A DNA stretch of 64,000 nt from JASHPR01 sp963778075 (GCA_963778075.1 CAVZTJ010000012.1:1-64000), one strand, 5' to 3'; shown: positions 25,008-33,984, counted from the first letter of the stretch. Numbers and translations are program-made. Notes: generated by a model not told the origin, from the letters alone.

Positions 25008-25463
25008 CTAGTCACTATGGGTAAGGAACGGCTCCGGTCTTGTCACCGGCGGCACCGGGATGACCGCCCAGACCGTAAGCCCGAAGCTGCCGCTGCGCAC
25101 CCCCCAGGTACGCGACAGCTGCTCGACGATGCCAAGGCCGCGGCCGCCGAGCGCCGACAGTGACGCCTTCGTCTGGCGAGGCCTGGTCGGGCTCCCGCCG
25201 TCGCTGACCGCGACCTCGACTGCCTCCTTGGCAACGTGCCAGGTCACCTGCAGCCGGGAGCCGGGAAGCGACTGCGCGTGGCGGATCGCGTTGCTGAGCA
25301 GTTCGCTGATCACCAGGGCCACGTCGCGGATGACGGTGTCGAAGACGCCCGCGGCGATCAGGTCAGCCGCGAGGCGCCGTCGGGCGACGGCCACGCTTGC
25401 GGGCGTGGCGGGCAGGAGGACGATGCTCGACCCCCTGTCACGGCGCCCGGCGAAAGGAACCAT
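25008..25463 (-). CDS. RsbW-like histidine-kinase-type ATPase (anti-sigma regulator family)
   Basis: The 151-aa domain has the GHKL boxes: N box VISELLSNAIRHAQ, G1 box VSDGGS, G2 box GGRGLGIVEQL. Proteins of this size in actinobacteria are serine kinases/anti-sigma factors or stand-alone regulators acting with STAS and SpoIIE-type phosphatases. I start at the ATG at 25463, where conserved sequence begins (RGSSIVLLPATPASV follows); the frame extends to 25586 with unlikely sequence. The STAS protein (22376-22714) and the PP2C phosphatase (61475-62725) in this window are potential, unproven partners. Confidence 0.82.
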   Translation of the reverse strand: MVPFAGRRDRGSSIVLLPATPASVAVARRRLAADLIAAGVFDTVIRDVALVISELLSNAIRHAQSLPGSRLQVTWHVAKEAVEVAVSDGGSPTRPRQTKASLSALGGRGLGIVEQLSRTWGVRSGSFGLTVWAVIPVPPVTRPEPFLTHSD

Positions 25464-25742
25464 TGCGACCGGGAATGCCCATCCCAGCAGGCCCGGAAAC
25501 CGGAACCGGCGGCCGATGCCCGCGCGATCCGGGCCGGGTCGGCGATGTCGCGACAGCCGGCCGGGTGCACACCGTCCGGGCGGCAAGCGCCTCGTTGCTC
25601 ACGTTCAGCCGATATCATGGGCAACTCCGCGGTGCTGGTGGCCATTAGCGCTGGCCCGATCCGTGAGACGGAGACCACGCCATAACCCATCGTCACGGCA
25701 ACGAACTGCCCAAACCTGGACAGGCGCTGGACAGGTGAACCC

Positions 25743-27701
25743 ATGAACCGTGCAGGCCGCGGCAGGCCAGGCGAGCTGGCTGCCGCAGAGGCCCGGCCTG
25801 TGCATAACGACGCCCCCGCGGCTGCCGAGGTGCGGGAGGGCACCGACCGACCGGGGACCGCGGGCACGGCCGGCGATGCCGCGACGCACCGGCCGGATGC
25901 GAACGCCCCCGGCGCCGAGGTGCCCGGGCGCTGGCCGCGCCGCGCCGCCTCCCGCTCCGGCATGCGGCACCTGGCGCTGCTGGTCGCCTACCTGGCCGCC
26001 GGTATCGCGCTGACCTGGCCACGCACCGCATACCTGTGGCGGCACCTGCTGCCGGAGACCCGCGACACCTCGGGCTACGTGTGGGACCTGTGGTGGACCG
26101 CGCACCAGGTCGTTCACCTGGCCAACCCCTGGTACACCAGCCACATGGCCGCCCCGGTCGGCATCCAGCTGGGGTTTGACACCACGATGCCGCTGGCCGG
26201 CCTGATCATGACGCCGGTCACCCTGGCCTTCGGCCCCAGCGCCTCGTTTGACGTGCTGACGATCCTGGTGCCCGGCCTGACCTGCTATCTGATGTACCGG
26301 GCGGCCCGGCTGTGGCTGGCCGAGCCGGGGGCGATCGCCGCCGGGGCGCTGTTTGGCCTGTCCTCGATGCTGACGTGGCAGGACTGGCAGCATCTGAACA
26401 TCGCGCTCGGCACGATCTTCCTGCCGATGACGCTGGAGGCCGCGGTGCGGCTGCGCCGCCGGCCCGGGGCGCGCCAGGGCGTGATCCTGGGCGTGGTGCT
26501 CGGCGCGAGCCTGCTGGTCAACCAGGAGTCGGCGGTGATGGCCGTGCTGCTGGCCGCGGCGGCGCTGCTGCCGTGGCTGATCCGCCACCCGGCCGCGGCC
26601 CGGCTGCGGGCGCTGGCCTGGGGCGCGCTGGCCGCGGTGATCGTCGCGAGCCCGCAGCTCATCGCCATGATTCAGCAGGCGGCCAGTGGCGGCGCGTCGG
26701 TCAGCGGGCGCACGCTCGCGCACACCGCCAAGACCTACGGCGTCGGGCTGTTCGACCTCGTCAACCCCTCGCAGCGGGTGGCGTCTTACGGACTGACCAG
26801 CCTGGCCAACGCCGCCGCTAACGGCGACGGTCGCATCGGCGAAGGCATGCCGATCTATGGCGTGGTGCTCACCGTGCTCGCGCTGTGCGGCCTGGTCGCC
26901 GCCTGGCGGCGGAGCAGCGCGTGGAAGCTGGCCGCGCTGTGGGTCGGCTGCTCCTGGCTCTCCCTCGGGGCCGTGCTCTGGGTCGGCCACAAACCGCGGG
27001 TGCCGTTCCTGGACCGGTGGTACGGCCAGCGGGTCTCGCTGATCATGCCCTACACGTGGTTCATGCGCATCCCGTGGCTGTCGGACCTGAGGGAAGCCGA
27101 CAGGTTCGCCATCATCGGGCTCGTCGGCGCCGTGCTGCTGGCCGGCGCCGCGGTGGACTGGGTGTGGCGTCATGCCCGCGTCGCGGTCGTCGTGCTCGCC
27201 GCGCTGGCGGTGTTCGAGGCGGGCTGGGGGGGCAGTTCGGCCATCGGCGTCATGCGGACGTCGCTGCCCGCCATCGACCGCCCGATCGCCGCCGACCATT
27301 CCAACTCAATCGTGGTCGACGCACCGTTCGGGCTGCGCGGCGGTGTCCCGCTGTACGGCGGGCAGTTTGCCGCCCAGTCCCTGGTCCTGGCCACCAGCGA
27401 CGGGCACCCGCGTGCGGTCTCCTACACCTCCTGGGTGCCGGCCGCGACCATCCGCGGGATCAAGAAGCATCCGTTCTACACGCTGCTGGTCAGCTCCTCG
27501 AACTACATCTTCGGCACGCCGGTGGTCGTGCGGGCAAGCCATGCCCAGCTGGCGGCCGCGGCGCGGGACGCCCGCCGCATGCACGTCGGCTGGGTGCTGG
27601 TCTGGACCAGCAACCCGCTGATCGCCAAGTACCTGGTTGCCACCGGGTTCCGGCTCGACTACCGGGCCGACGGCGCCGCCGTGTACCGGCCGGCCCGCTG
27701 A
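25743..27701 (+). CDS. GT-C type membrane glycosyltransferase-like protein
   Basis: The 652-aa protein has a disordered N-terminus of about 70 residues, then 11 to 13 hydrophobic helices up to residue 500, and a C-terminal extracytoplasmic domain of about 150 residues (NSIVVDAPFGLRGG, RAVSYTSWVPA). The first external loop has an acidic site after helix 1 (PETRDTSGYVWDLWW), as in lipid-phosphosugar-dependent GT-C enzymes. It should use a polyprenyl-phosphate sugar outside the membrane. Size and context (near Bpa and an ABC polysaccharide exporter) recall mycobacterial Rv3779. Acceptor unknown. Confidence 0.75.
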   Translation: MNRAGRGRPGELAAAEARPVHNDAPAAAEVREGTDRPGTAGTAGDAATHRPDANAPGAEVPGRWPRRAASRSGMRHLALLVAYLAAGIALTWPRTAYLWRHLLPETRDTSGYVWDLWWTAHQVVHLANPWYTSHMAAPVGIQLGFDTTMPLAGLIMTPVTLAFGPSASFDVLTILVPGLTCYLMYRAARLWLAEPGAIAAGALFGLSSMLTWQDWQHLNIALGTIFLPMTLEAAVRLRRRPGARQGVILGVVLGASLLVNQESAVMAVLLAAAALLPWLIRHPAAARLRALAWGALAAVIVASPQLIAMIQQAASGGASVSGRTLAHTAKTYGVGLFDLVNPSQRVASYGLTSLANAAANGDGRIGEGMPIYGVVLTVLALCGLVAAWRRSSAWKLAALWVGCSWLSLGAVLWVGHKPRVPFLDRWYGQRVSLIMPYTWFMRIPWLSDLREADRFAIIGLVGAVLLAGAAVDWVWRHARVAVVVLAALAVFEAGWGGSSAIGVMRTSLPAIDRPIAADHSNSIVVDAPFGLRGGVPLYGGQFAAQSLVLATSDGHPRAVSYTSWVPAATIRGIKKHPFYTLLVSSSNYIFGTPVVVRASHAQLAAAARDARRMHVGWVLVWTSNPLIAKYLVATGFRLDYRADGAAVYRPAR

Positions 27702-27793
27702 CAAGGACCCGGTTGCCCGTCGCGAAGTGCCGCGGCCAGCAACGCCCTCACCGCCTCCGGGCCGCGGAGGATGGGCGGCGTGCCGCCCGTGCC

Positions 27794-28426
27794 TCAGCGA
27801 ACTGGCGGGACGTCGCCGAGCAGGCCCTCCGCCGCCAGGCCGCGCACCAGCCCGCGCAGGCCGGCCGACAGACCCTCCCGCTCCTCGTCGGTAAGGGCGC
27901 CGAGGATCCTCGCCTGCCGGGAATGCCAGGCGTTCCACAGCCTGGCCGCGACCGCCCCGCCCTCGGCGGTCAGGTAGAGGCGCACATACCGCTGGTTGCC
28001 CTCGTCCCGGCCGCGGCGAATCCAGCCCTTTCGCTCCAGCCCGGCGGCCAGCCGGCTCACGGTGCTCTTCTCCAGGCCGAGCAGGCTGGCCAGCTCGCCC
28101 TGGGCGATGCCGCGCGCCTTGACCAACTCGATCAGCGCGCGTGCCTCGGAGCTCGACAGCTGCGGAACGTGCGCCACCCCTGCCGCCAAGGAAGTGCCGT
28201 CGGCGGCGTCCCGCGGGCGGCCGTCCGTGGGTGCCGGGTGCCCGAGCCCGAGGACATCGGCGGCAGCGCCAGCCGCGGCCGCCGCGCCGTCCGTGGTACT
28301 GATACTGGACGCGCCATTTCCTGGTGCATCGGCACCGACCGCCCCGTCCCCGGCAGCCGGGCTCACCAGGCGCAGCAGCTGAGCGAGCAGCTGCCCCAGT
28401 TCGGTGTCGTCCAGTGTGTCGCTCAC
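27794..28426 (-). CDS. MarR-family transcriptional regulator
   Basis: The 210-aa protein has a MarR winged helix in its C-terminal half: LSSSEARALIELVKARGIAQ, GELASLLGLEKSTVSRLAAG (recognition helix), LERKGWIRRGRDEGNQRYVR (wing), and a dimerisation helix. An alanine/glycine/aspartate-rich insert of about 60 residues splits the N-terminal dimer helix from the DNA-binding core, which is unusual. The GTG at 28426 is the best start. A perfect inverted repeat AGTTGT-5-ACAACT lies directly upstream and a second one precedes the divergently transcribed ABC exporter, so it likely controls both. Confidence 0.88.
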   Translation of the reverse strand: MSDTLDDTELGQLLAQLLRLVSPAAGDGAVGADAPGNGASSISTTDGAAAAAGAAADVLGLGHPAPTDGRPRDAADGTSLAAGVAHVPQLSSSEARALIELVKARGIAQGELASLLGLEKSTVSRLAAGLERKGWIRRGRDEGNQRYVRLYLTAEGGAVAARLWNAWHSRQARILGALTDEEREGLSAGLRGLVRGLAAEGLLGDVPPVR

Positions 28427-28432
28427 AACAAC

Positions 28433-28449
28433 AGTTGTACCGCACAACT
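28433..28449. promoter_or_regulatory. MarR operator candidate 1
   Basis: AGTTGT (28433-28438), spacer ACCGC, ACAACT (28444-28449): a perfect 6+5+6 inverted repeat seven bases before the regulator start codon. It would place the protein over its own promoter or initiation region. Confidence 0.7.
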
Positions 28450-28476
28450 CAGTCGGTGGTACAGTCGCCGCGTGAC

Positions 28477-28493
28477 AGTTGCTCCGTACAACT
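28477..28493. promoter_or_regulatory. MarR operator candidate 2
   Basis: AGTTGC (28477-28482), spacer TCCGT, ACAACT (28488-28493): the same repeat with one mismatch. Its centre is 44 bases from that of operator 1, four helical turns, and it lies upstream of the ABC exporter operon. Confidence 0.68.
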
Positions 28494-28620
28494 CACCGGC
28501 GCGCTCATCCGGGCGCTCCAGACGCGGCACCGGCTGGGCACCGGGACAGGGGGCAAACGCTAAAGGCGGCAGGAGAAGGCGGTGCCGCCAGGCGCCACAC
28601 CGGCAAGCAGGAGACACAGC

Positions 28621-29661
28621 GTGAGCAACGACAGGCGCATGAGCGCGCCGGGCCAGCTCCAGGAGGGCGACGAGTTCGCGACGTCCGGGCTGGTCGCGAC
28701 CGAGCTGCCGGACACCCCGCTCGCCGAGCTTGCGGCCCAGCACGGCCTGCGGCCCAGCGCGGAGCGGCCGCCGGTCATCGCGTACATCCGGCACCTTTGG
28801 CAGCGGCGGCACTTCATCATGGCCTTCGCCACCGCGCGCAACATCGCGATGTACACCGAGGCACGGCTCGGCCAGGTCTGGCAGGTGCTGACCCCGCTGC
28901 TCAACGCCGGTGTCTATTTCCTGATCTTCGGCCTGCTCCTGCACATCAACCGGGGCATCCCGAACTACCTCGGCTTCCTGGTCACCGGCGTCTTCGTGTT
29001 CAACTTCACCCAGCGGGCGTTCATCTCCACGTCCACGGTGGTGACCGAGAGCCTGCCGCTGATCCGCGCGCTGCGCTTCCCCCGCGCCGCGCTCCCGCTG
29101 GCCTACGTGATGATCGAGCTGCAGCAGATGGTGCTGTCCATCGTCGTGCTGGCCGTGATCGTGTTGTGCACCGGCGAGCCGATCACCTGGTACTGGCTGC
29201 TGGTCATCCCCGCGCTGCTGCTGCAGACGGTCTTCAACGTCGGCGCCGGGCTCGCGACCGCGCGGCTGGGGTCGAACGTCAACGACTTCAGCCAGTTGCT
29301 GCCGTTCCTGATGCGCACCTGGCTGTATGTATCCGGCGTGCTGTTCCAGATCTCCACCCTGGACATCGCCCGCAAGTGGGTCGCGCTGCTGCAGATCAAC
29401 CCGGCCGCGATCTACATCACGCTGATCCGCGAGTCCCTGCTCAAGACACAGCGGCAGAGCCAGCCGGGCGCGATGCCGTACAACGCGGTGAAATGCGCCA
29501 AGTGGCACCACACGAAGAATCCGCTGGACTTCAGCGCCTACTGTTCGCCGGTGACCAACCCGGCCCACTACTGGTACTACGCGATAGCCTGGGCGCTGCT
29601 TGCCCTGGTAGTCGGGTTCTTCTTCTTCCATCGAGCGGAGGCGAAGTATGGCCGCGGCTGA
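28621..29661 (+). CDS. ABC-2 type polysaccharide exporter, permease (Wzm/TagG-like)
   Basis: The 346-aa permease starts at GTG 28621 with GGAG seven bases upstream. A cytoplasmic N-terminus of about 70 residues leads to the amphipathic YTEARLGQVWQVLTPLL, then six helices (VYFLIFGLLLHI, FLVTGVFVFNFT, MVLSIVVLAVIVL, WLLVIPALLLQTVFN, WLYVSGVLFQI, YYAIAWALLALVVGFFFF). This is the core of O-antigen/teichoic-acid exporters. An insert of about 50 residues with HH and several cysteines precedes the last helix. The gene overlaps the ATPase gene by 14 bases. Homologues in mycobacteria export the galactan precursor. Confidence 0.88.
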   Translation: MSNDRRMSAPGQLQEGDEFATSGLVATELPDTPLAELAAQHGLRPSAERPPVIAYIRHLWQRRHFIMAFATARNIAMYTEARLGQVWQVLTPLLNAGVYFLIFGLLLHINRGIPNYLGFLVTGVFVFNFTQRAFISTSTVVTESLPLIRALRFPRAALPLAYVMIELQQMVLSIVVLAVIVLCTGEPITWYWLLVIPALLLQTVFNVGAGLATARLGSNVNDFSQLLPFLMRTWLYVSGVLFQISTLDIARKWVALLQINPAAIYITLIRESLLKTQRQSQPGAMPYNAVKCAKWHHTKNPLDFSAYCSPVTNPAHYWYYAIAWALLALVVGFFFFHRAEAKYGRG

Positions 29662-30472
29662 GAAGCCGATGGTGATCGCGGACGACCTGCACATCGTCTA
29701 CCGCGTGTTCGGCGCGGGTGGCGACAAGGGGACCGCGGCCACCGCGCTGCTGCGGATCATGGGCCGCAAGACCCGGGCCTCCATCCGCGAGGTGCACGCG
29801 ATCCGCGGCGTCTCGTTCATCGCCTACCGCGGCGACGCCGTGGGCGTGATCGGACGCAACGGCTCGGGCAAGACCACGCTGCTGCGGGCGATCGCCGGCC
29901 TGCTGCCGCCCGAGCAGGGCAACGTCTACACCGACGGGGAGGCCGCACTGCTCGGCGTCAACGCCGCGCTGCTCGACGACCTCACCGGCGAGCGCAATGT
30001 GGTCCTCGGGTGCCTGGCGATGGGCATGAGCAAGGCCGAGACCAAGGAGAAGTTCCCCAGCATCGTCGACTTCTCCGGCGTCGGCGACTTCATCGACCTG
30101 CCGATGAAGGCCTACTCCAGCGGCATGGGCTCCCGGCTGCGGTTCGCGATCGCCGCCTCGAAGAGCCAGGACATTCTGCTCGTCGACGAGGCGCTGGCCA
30201 CCGGGGACGCGGAGTTCCGGGTCAAGAGCCACGCGAGAATCCAGGAGCTGCGCAAGGACGCGGGCACGGTCTTCCTGGTCGCCCACAACCTGGAAGAGGT
30301 CGAGCAGACCTGCAACCGGGTGATCTGGATGGAGCGCGGCAAGATCGTCACCCAGGGCGAGGACGTCATCGGGATCATCGACCGCTACATCGCTGCGTCG
30401 GGCGGCGCCCCCGTCGAGCGCGACCCGGTCACCGGGAAGCGGGTCCACGCCCGGGTGCCAGCGAAAACCTGA
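29648..30472 (+). CDS. ABC polysaccharide exporter, ATPase (Wzt/TagH-like)
   Basis: The 274-aa ATPase has Walker A GRNGSGKTT (near residue 73), an alternative signature SSGMGSRLRFAIA (LSGGQ-equivalent, typical of the TagH/Wzt group), Walker B DILLVDEALATGD, and H-loop VAHNLEEVEQ. The N-terminus has an extended strand/loop (IVYRVFGAGGDKG) seen in this subfamily. It lacks the carbohydrate-binding C-terminal domain of some Wzt proteins. It is co-translated with the permease, and operator 2 of the MarR regulator probably controls both. Confidence 0.92.
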   Translation: MAAAEKPMVIADDLHIVYRVFGAGGDKGTAATALLRIMGRKTRASIREVHAIRGVSFIAYRGDAVGVIGRNGSGKTTLLRAIAGLLPPEQGNVYTDGEAALLGVNAALLDDLTGERNVVLGCLAMGMSKAETKEKFPSIVDFSGVGDFIDLPMKAYSSGMGSRLRFAIAASKSQDILLVDEALATGDAEFRVKSHARIQELRKDAGTVFLVAHNLEEVEQTCNRVIWMERGKIVTQGEDVIGIIDRYIAASGGAPVERDPVTGKRVHARVPAKT

Positions 30473-30523
30473 GAAGGCCTCGAGCGGCCGCCGGGCCAGG
30501 CCTGAACCTGCCGGGCCGCCGGG

Positions 30524-32473
30524 CTAGACCTGAACCTGCCCGACCTTCGTGGCCTTGCCTGCCTGCGCCGCGGGCTCGGCATCGGCCTGCTCGTCCGCCT
30601 TGCCGGCCAGCCGCAGTTCGAGCCGCATGACCGTGCCGCCGCCCTTGCGCTCCTCGGCCACGACCTCGCCGCCTTGCTCCCTGGCGAGCTGGCGAACGAT
30701 GTACAGGCCGAGACCGATGCCGCCGAACCGGCGGCGGTCGCCGGTCTCACCCTGCACGAACCGTTCAAAGATCCGATCCCGGTCCTCGGCCGGGATGCCG
30801 ACCCCCTCGTCCTCGATCAGAACCTGGATTTTCTCCCCGGCCTGCTTGGCGCGAACGGTCACCTTGCCGCCGTCGGGTGAGTACTTGTACGCGTTCTCGA
30901 GCAGCTGCCCGACGATGATGTCGGTCGCGGTCGGATCGCCAATGGCCTTCGGCAGCTGATCGGGGACCTCGACCGTGAGCGTGTGCTTGTCCGAGAGCGG
31001 CCGGAACGCGACCGCGGCTCCCCGCAGCAGCCCGCCCAGGTCGAACGGCCCGTTGTGCACCTGCAGCTGGTCGGCGCCGGCCCGGGAGCCGAGCAGCAGC
31101 TGTTCCACCAGCCTTGCCAGCGCCCCCGCCCGGTCGGCGATCGTCTGCACCGCGCTGCGGCGGTCGGAGTCGGTCAGCTTCTCCCACCGGCTGGCGAGCG
31201 TGCTCGCGAACCCCTGCACCACGGTGATGGGGGTGCGCAGCTCATGACTGGTGGTGGCCAGGAACAGGTCTTTGGCCTCTTCGAGCTCCTTGGACGCCGT
31301 GACGTCGCGGAAGTCAAGGACCTGTTCGTCGCGGCCCTCCAGGCCGGTGCACAGCACGTCGAGCCAGCGGCCGCTGTCCAGCTTGTAGGTCAGCTTGGCC
31401 CCCGGGTCTGGCAGCGGGAACGGCGGCGGCTTGCCCGTGGCCTCTTCGGGTGGCACGCCGGTCAGCTGGTGCGCGGCCGGGTTCCACTGCCGGACCAGGC
31501 CGTCTTCGTCGAGGACCGCGATGCCGTCCGCGCTGGCGTCGATCACCGCGCGTTCGTGCGCCCGCTGCCTGACGACCTCCTCGTACGCCGTGGCGTTGGA
31601 CAGCGCCACGCTGGCGTGCCCGGCCAGCAGCTCGAGCAGCTCCAGCTCGACGTGGCCAACCTTCTGCCTGGAGTACAGCGCGTACAGCGCGCCGTACGGG
31701 CGGTCCCCGACGTGCGAGAGGCTCAGCGTGATCGTGTGCAGTCCGGGCAGCGCGGACCAGATGAGGTCGTCGAACCGGCCTGCCTCGGCGGTGGCCATCA
31801 TCACGGTCTTGCCGGACCGCATCAGCTCGCCCACGGTGCTCGACGCCAGGTCGGCGGTGCGGCCGCGCAGCCGGGTCGGCAGCCCGTCGAGGCTGACCAG
31901 GCGCAGCCTGTCGTCCTCGATGAGCACGAAGCCGCCGGCGTCCGCCCTTGTCAGCTCCCGGAGGCTGGCCGCGATCCGGTCCAGCACGGCCGACAGCTCC
32001 AGCTGTGCGTTCATGTCCGCGACGACGTCACCGAGCCGGCGCACCACCCGGGCGCGCTCGGCCATGTAGTGCTTGACCGCCTCGTCGCCCGCGGTCTGGT
32101 GGCAGACGCTGACCCAGCCCGCCGTCTCGCCCGAGGCATTCACCAGGGCGCTGGTGTCGATGCGCAGGTCGAGCAGCGCTCCGTCCTTGCGCAGCCTCCG
32201 GGTGGCGAACGAGACCTGGCCGCCGCTCGCCACGTGCTCGAGCACGGCGTTGTGCTCGGCCTTCAGCTCCTCCGGGATGAACGCCAGATCCAGGCCGACG
32301 ACCTCGGACGCCTTCCAGCCGAACAGCTGCTCCGCGGCCGGGTTCCAGAGGGTGACGGTCCGGTCTGCGCCGAAAGCGATTATCGCGTCGGCCGCGCACT
32401 CGATAACCGCGCGCGCGGTAGCGTCAATCCGCTCCCGGTCGCGGCCGCTCGTCACCGACAGCCTAAGGGCCAC
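30524..32473 (-). CDS. Soluble PAS-GAF-PAS sensor histidine kinase
   Basis: The 649-aa kinase has a PAS domain (residues 15-125, AIIAFGADRTVTLWNPAAEQ), a GAF domain (about 160-300), a second PAS (about 315-400, GIAVLDEDGLVRQWNPAAHQ), HisKA with phospho-acceptor SHELRTP near 418, and HATPase with N box LLENAYKYS, DEGVGIP and GGIGLGLYIV. There are no membrane segments, so it senses inside the cell. No response regulator is adjacent: an orphan kinase. It is convergent with the ABC exporter; the last codons lie in a short direct repeat (CCTGAACCTGCC, twice within 30500-30540). Confidence 0.9.
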   Translation of the reverse strand: MALRLSVTSGRDRERIDATARAVIECAADAIIAFGADRTVTLWNPAAEQLFGWKASEVVGLDLAFIPEELKAEHNAVLEHVASGGQVSFATRRLRKDGALLDLRIDTSALVNASGETAGWVSVCHQTAGDEAVKHYMAERARVVRRLGDVVADMNAQLELSAVLDRIAASLRELTRADAGGFVLIEDDRLRLVSLDGLPTRLRGRTADLASSTVGELMRSGKTVMMATAEAGRFDDLIWSALPGLHTITLSLSHVGDRPYGALYALYSRQKVGHVELELLELLAGHASVALSNATAYEEVVRQRAHERAVIDASADGIAVLDEDGLVRQWNPAAHQLTGVPPEEATGKPPPFPLPDPGAKLTYKLDSGRWLDVLCTGLEGRDEQVLDFRDVTASKELEEAKDLFLATTSHELRTPITVVQGFASTLASRWEKLTDSDRRSAVQTIADRAGALARLVEQLLLGSRAGADQLQVHNGPFDLGGLLRGAAVAFRPLSDKHTLTVEVPDQLPKAIGDPTATDIIVGQLLENAYKYSPDGGKVTVRAKQAGEKIQVLIEDEGVGIPAEDRDRIFERFVQGETGDRRRFGGIGLGLYIVRQLAREQGGEVVAEERKGGGTVMRLELRLAGKADEQADAEPAAQAGKATKVGQVQV

Positions 32474-32633
32474 GATTCATGATCCCACCGCTTGGCAATT
32501 CATGGTCAGCGAAAACGCGTGAAATTTCAGCGGCAACCCGGCAGCACGTCCCACTATCGACGCATCCGGCAACTGCGCCGGCCTCGACCGCGATGCGGGA
32601 CGCGAGGAACCGAGCGGGGCGGGCACGCGTCCA

Positions 32634-33074
32634 ATGGGCATGAAGCGAGACTTGCTCAGGGTCCGGAATGGCGCCCGTTACCTTCTGATCGCCGCGATCT
32701 GCGCGGCCGCGGCCACCGCGTGCGGCAGCAAGCCGGCGCCGGCCAGCGTGGGCAGCGCGCCAGCGCCCGCACCGAAGGTGTCGCTGGACATCACGGTCAG
32801 CACCACGCCCAGTGCGCCGTCCAAGCACTGGACGCTGCAGTGCGAGCCGGCCGGGGGCACCCACCCCAACCCCGCGGCGGCCTGCGCGGTCCTGCTCAAG
32901 GCGAAGAACCCGTTCGCGCCGCTGCCGAAGGGCATCATGTGCCCGATGATCCGGGTCGGCACCAAGACCGCGATCGTCAAGGGAACCTACTTCGGCAAGC
33001 ACATCGACACCACGCTCAGCCCGGGCGGCTGCAAGCTGGCCCAGTGGGAGAAGATCGGGCAGATCTTCAATTGA
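32634..33074 (+). CDS. Subtilisin inhibitor-like (SSI, I16) lipoprotein
   Basis: The 146-aa protein has a lipoprotein signal peptide (lipobox ATAC, Cys30), a linker rich in Ala/Pro, then an SSI domain. Four cysteines (70, 84, 103, 133) match the two SSI disulfides. QCEPAGGTHPNPAAAC and the reactive-site loop IMCPMIRV (P1 Met105, P1' Ile106) follow the SSI pattern CPM. Classic SSI proteins are secreted; this one is predicted to be anchored to the outer face of the membrane. It should inhibit subtilisin-like serine proteases with preference for large hydrophobic P1. It stands alone, convergent to the glycosylase gene. Confidence 0.85.
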   Translation: MGMKRDLLRVRNGARYLLIAAICAAAATACGSKPAPASVGSAPAPAPKVSLDITVSTTPSAPSKHWTLQCEPAGGTHPNPAAACAVLLKAKNPFAPLPKGIMCPMIRVGTKTAIVKGTYFGKHIDTTLSPGGCKLAQWEKIGQIFN

Positions 33075-33078
33075 CGGC

Positions 33079-33945
33079 CTACTTCAGCAGCCGGGACATC
33101 CGGCGGTCGGCCAGCGGCTTGCCGCCGGTCTGGCAGGTCGGGCAGTACTGCAGCGCGGAGTCGGCGAACGACACCTCGCGGATGGTGTCGCCGCACTCCG
33201 GGCACTGCTGCCCGGCCTTCCCGTGCACCCGCAGGCCGGCCTTCTTCTCCGCCTTCAGGTCGCTCGCGGCGAGCCCGTCCGACCTGGCGATGGCGTCACG
33301 CAGGGTGCTCACGATCACCGTGTGCAACTCGGTCACCTCCTCGTCGCTGAGGCTCGCGGCCAGCCGGAACGGTGACATCTTGGCCGCGTGCAGCGCCTCG
33401 TCCGAGTAGGCGTTGCCGATGCCGGCGATCACGGACTGGTCCCGCAGCAGGCCCTTGATCTGCGTCCTGCGCCCGGCGAGGATCGCGGCAAGCGCTTGCG
33501 GGGTGAACGCCGGGTCCAGCGGGTCCGGCCCGAGCGACGCGATGCCGGGCACCGCCGCGGGGTCGGTCACCAGGTAGACGGCCAGCCGTTTGCGGGTGCC
33601 GGCCTCGGTCAGGTCGAATCCGGTGCCGTCGGTGAACCGGAGCCGGAACGCCAGCGGGCCCTTGCCGGGCCGCGGCGGCTGCTCCGGCAGGCTGTCGCGC
33701 CAACGCAGCCAGCCCGCCCGGGCCAGGTGCGTGATCAGGTGGAGCTCTTCCGCGCCGATCACCAAATCCAGAAACTTGCCATAACGCTTAGTCCCGGTGA
33801 TGGTCTGGCCACGCAGTGCGTCAAGCGGCGGATCGTAGGTCTTCAGCACGGAGATCTCGGCCACGTCCGCGCGGTCGATGACGCGGCCCGCGACCCGCTC
33901 TCGCAGGTCGTCGGCGAGCGCCTGGACCTCGGGTAGTTCTGGCAC
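33079..33945 (-). CDS. Fpg/Nei-family DNA glycosylase
   Basis: The 288-aa enzyme begins MPELPEVQALADDL: Pro2 is the catalytic nucleophile and Glu3/Glu6 are conserved. The middle has the helix-two-turns-helix (KGLLRDQSVIAGIGNAYSDE), and the C-terminus has a zinc finger CPECGD...CPTCQ followed by LADRRMSRLLK. It removes oxidised bases and nicks the abasic site. The N-terminal LRGQTITGTKRYGKF fits. It belongs to the actinobacterial Fpg-like paralogue group in which substrate range is variable. The stop lies four bases from that of the SSI lipoprotein gene. Confidence 0.9.
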   Translation of the reverse strand: MPELPEVQALADDLRERVAGRVIDRADVAEISVLKTYDPPLDALRGQTITGTKRYGKFLDLVIGAEELHLITHLARAGWLRWRDSLPEQPPRPGKGPLAFRLRFTDGTGFDLTEAGTRKRLAVYLVTDPAAVPGIASLGPDPLDPAFTPQALAAILAGRRTQIKGLLRDQSVIAGIGNAYSDEALHAAKMSPFRLAASLSDEEVTELHTVIVSTLRDAIARSDGLAASDLKAEKKAGLRVHGKAGQQCPECGDTIREVSFADSALQYCPTCQTGGKPLADRRMSRLLK

Positions 33946-33984
33946 GAATCCGATTCTGCCTGGTCCGGCCCCCTGCTCTGAACG

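Noticed and set aside
25605..27299. A 564-codon minus-strand reading frame
   Set aside because: It lies opposite the GT-C membrane protein and its translation is low-complexity His/Arg/Gln, a codon-position shadow.
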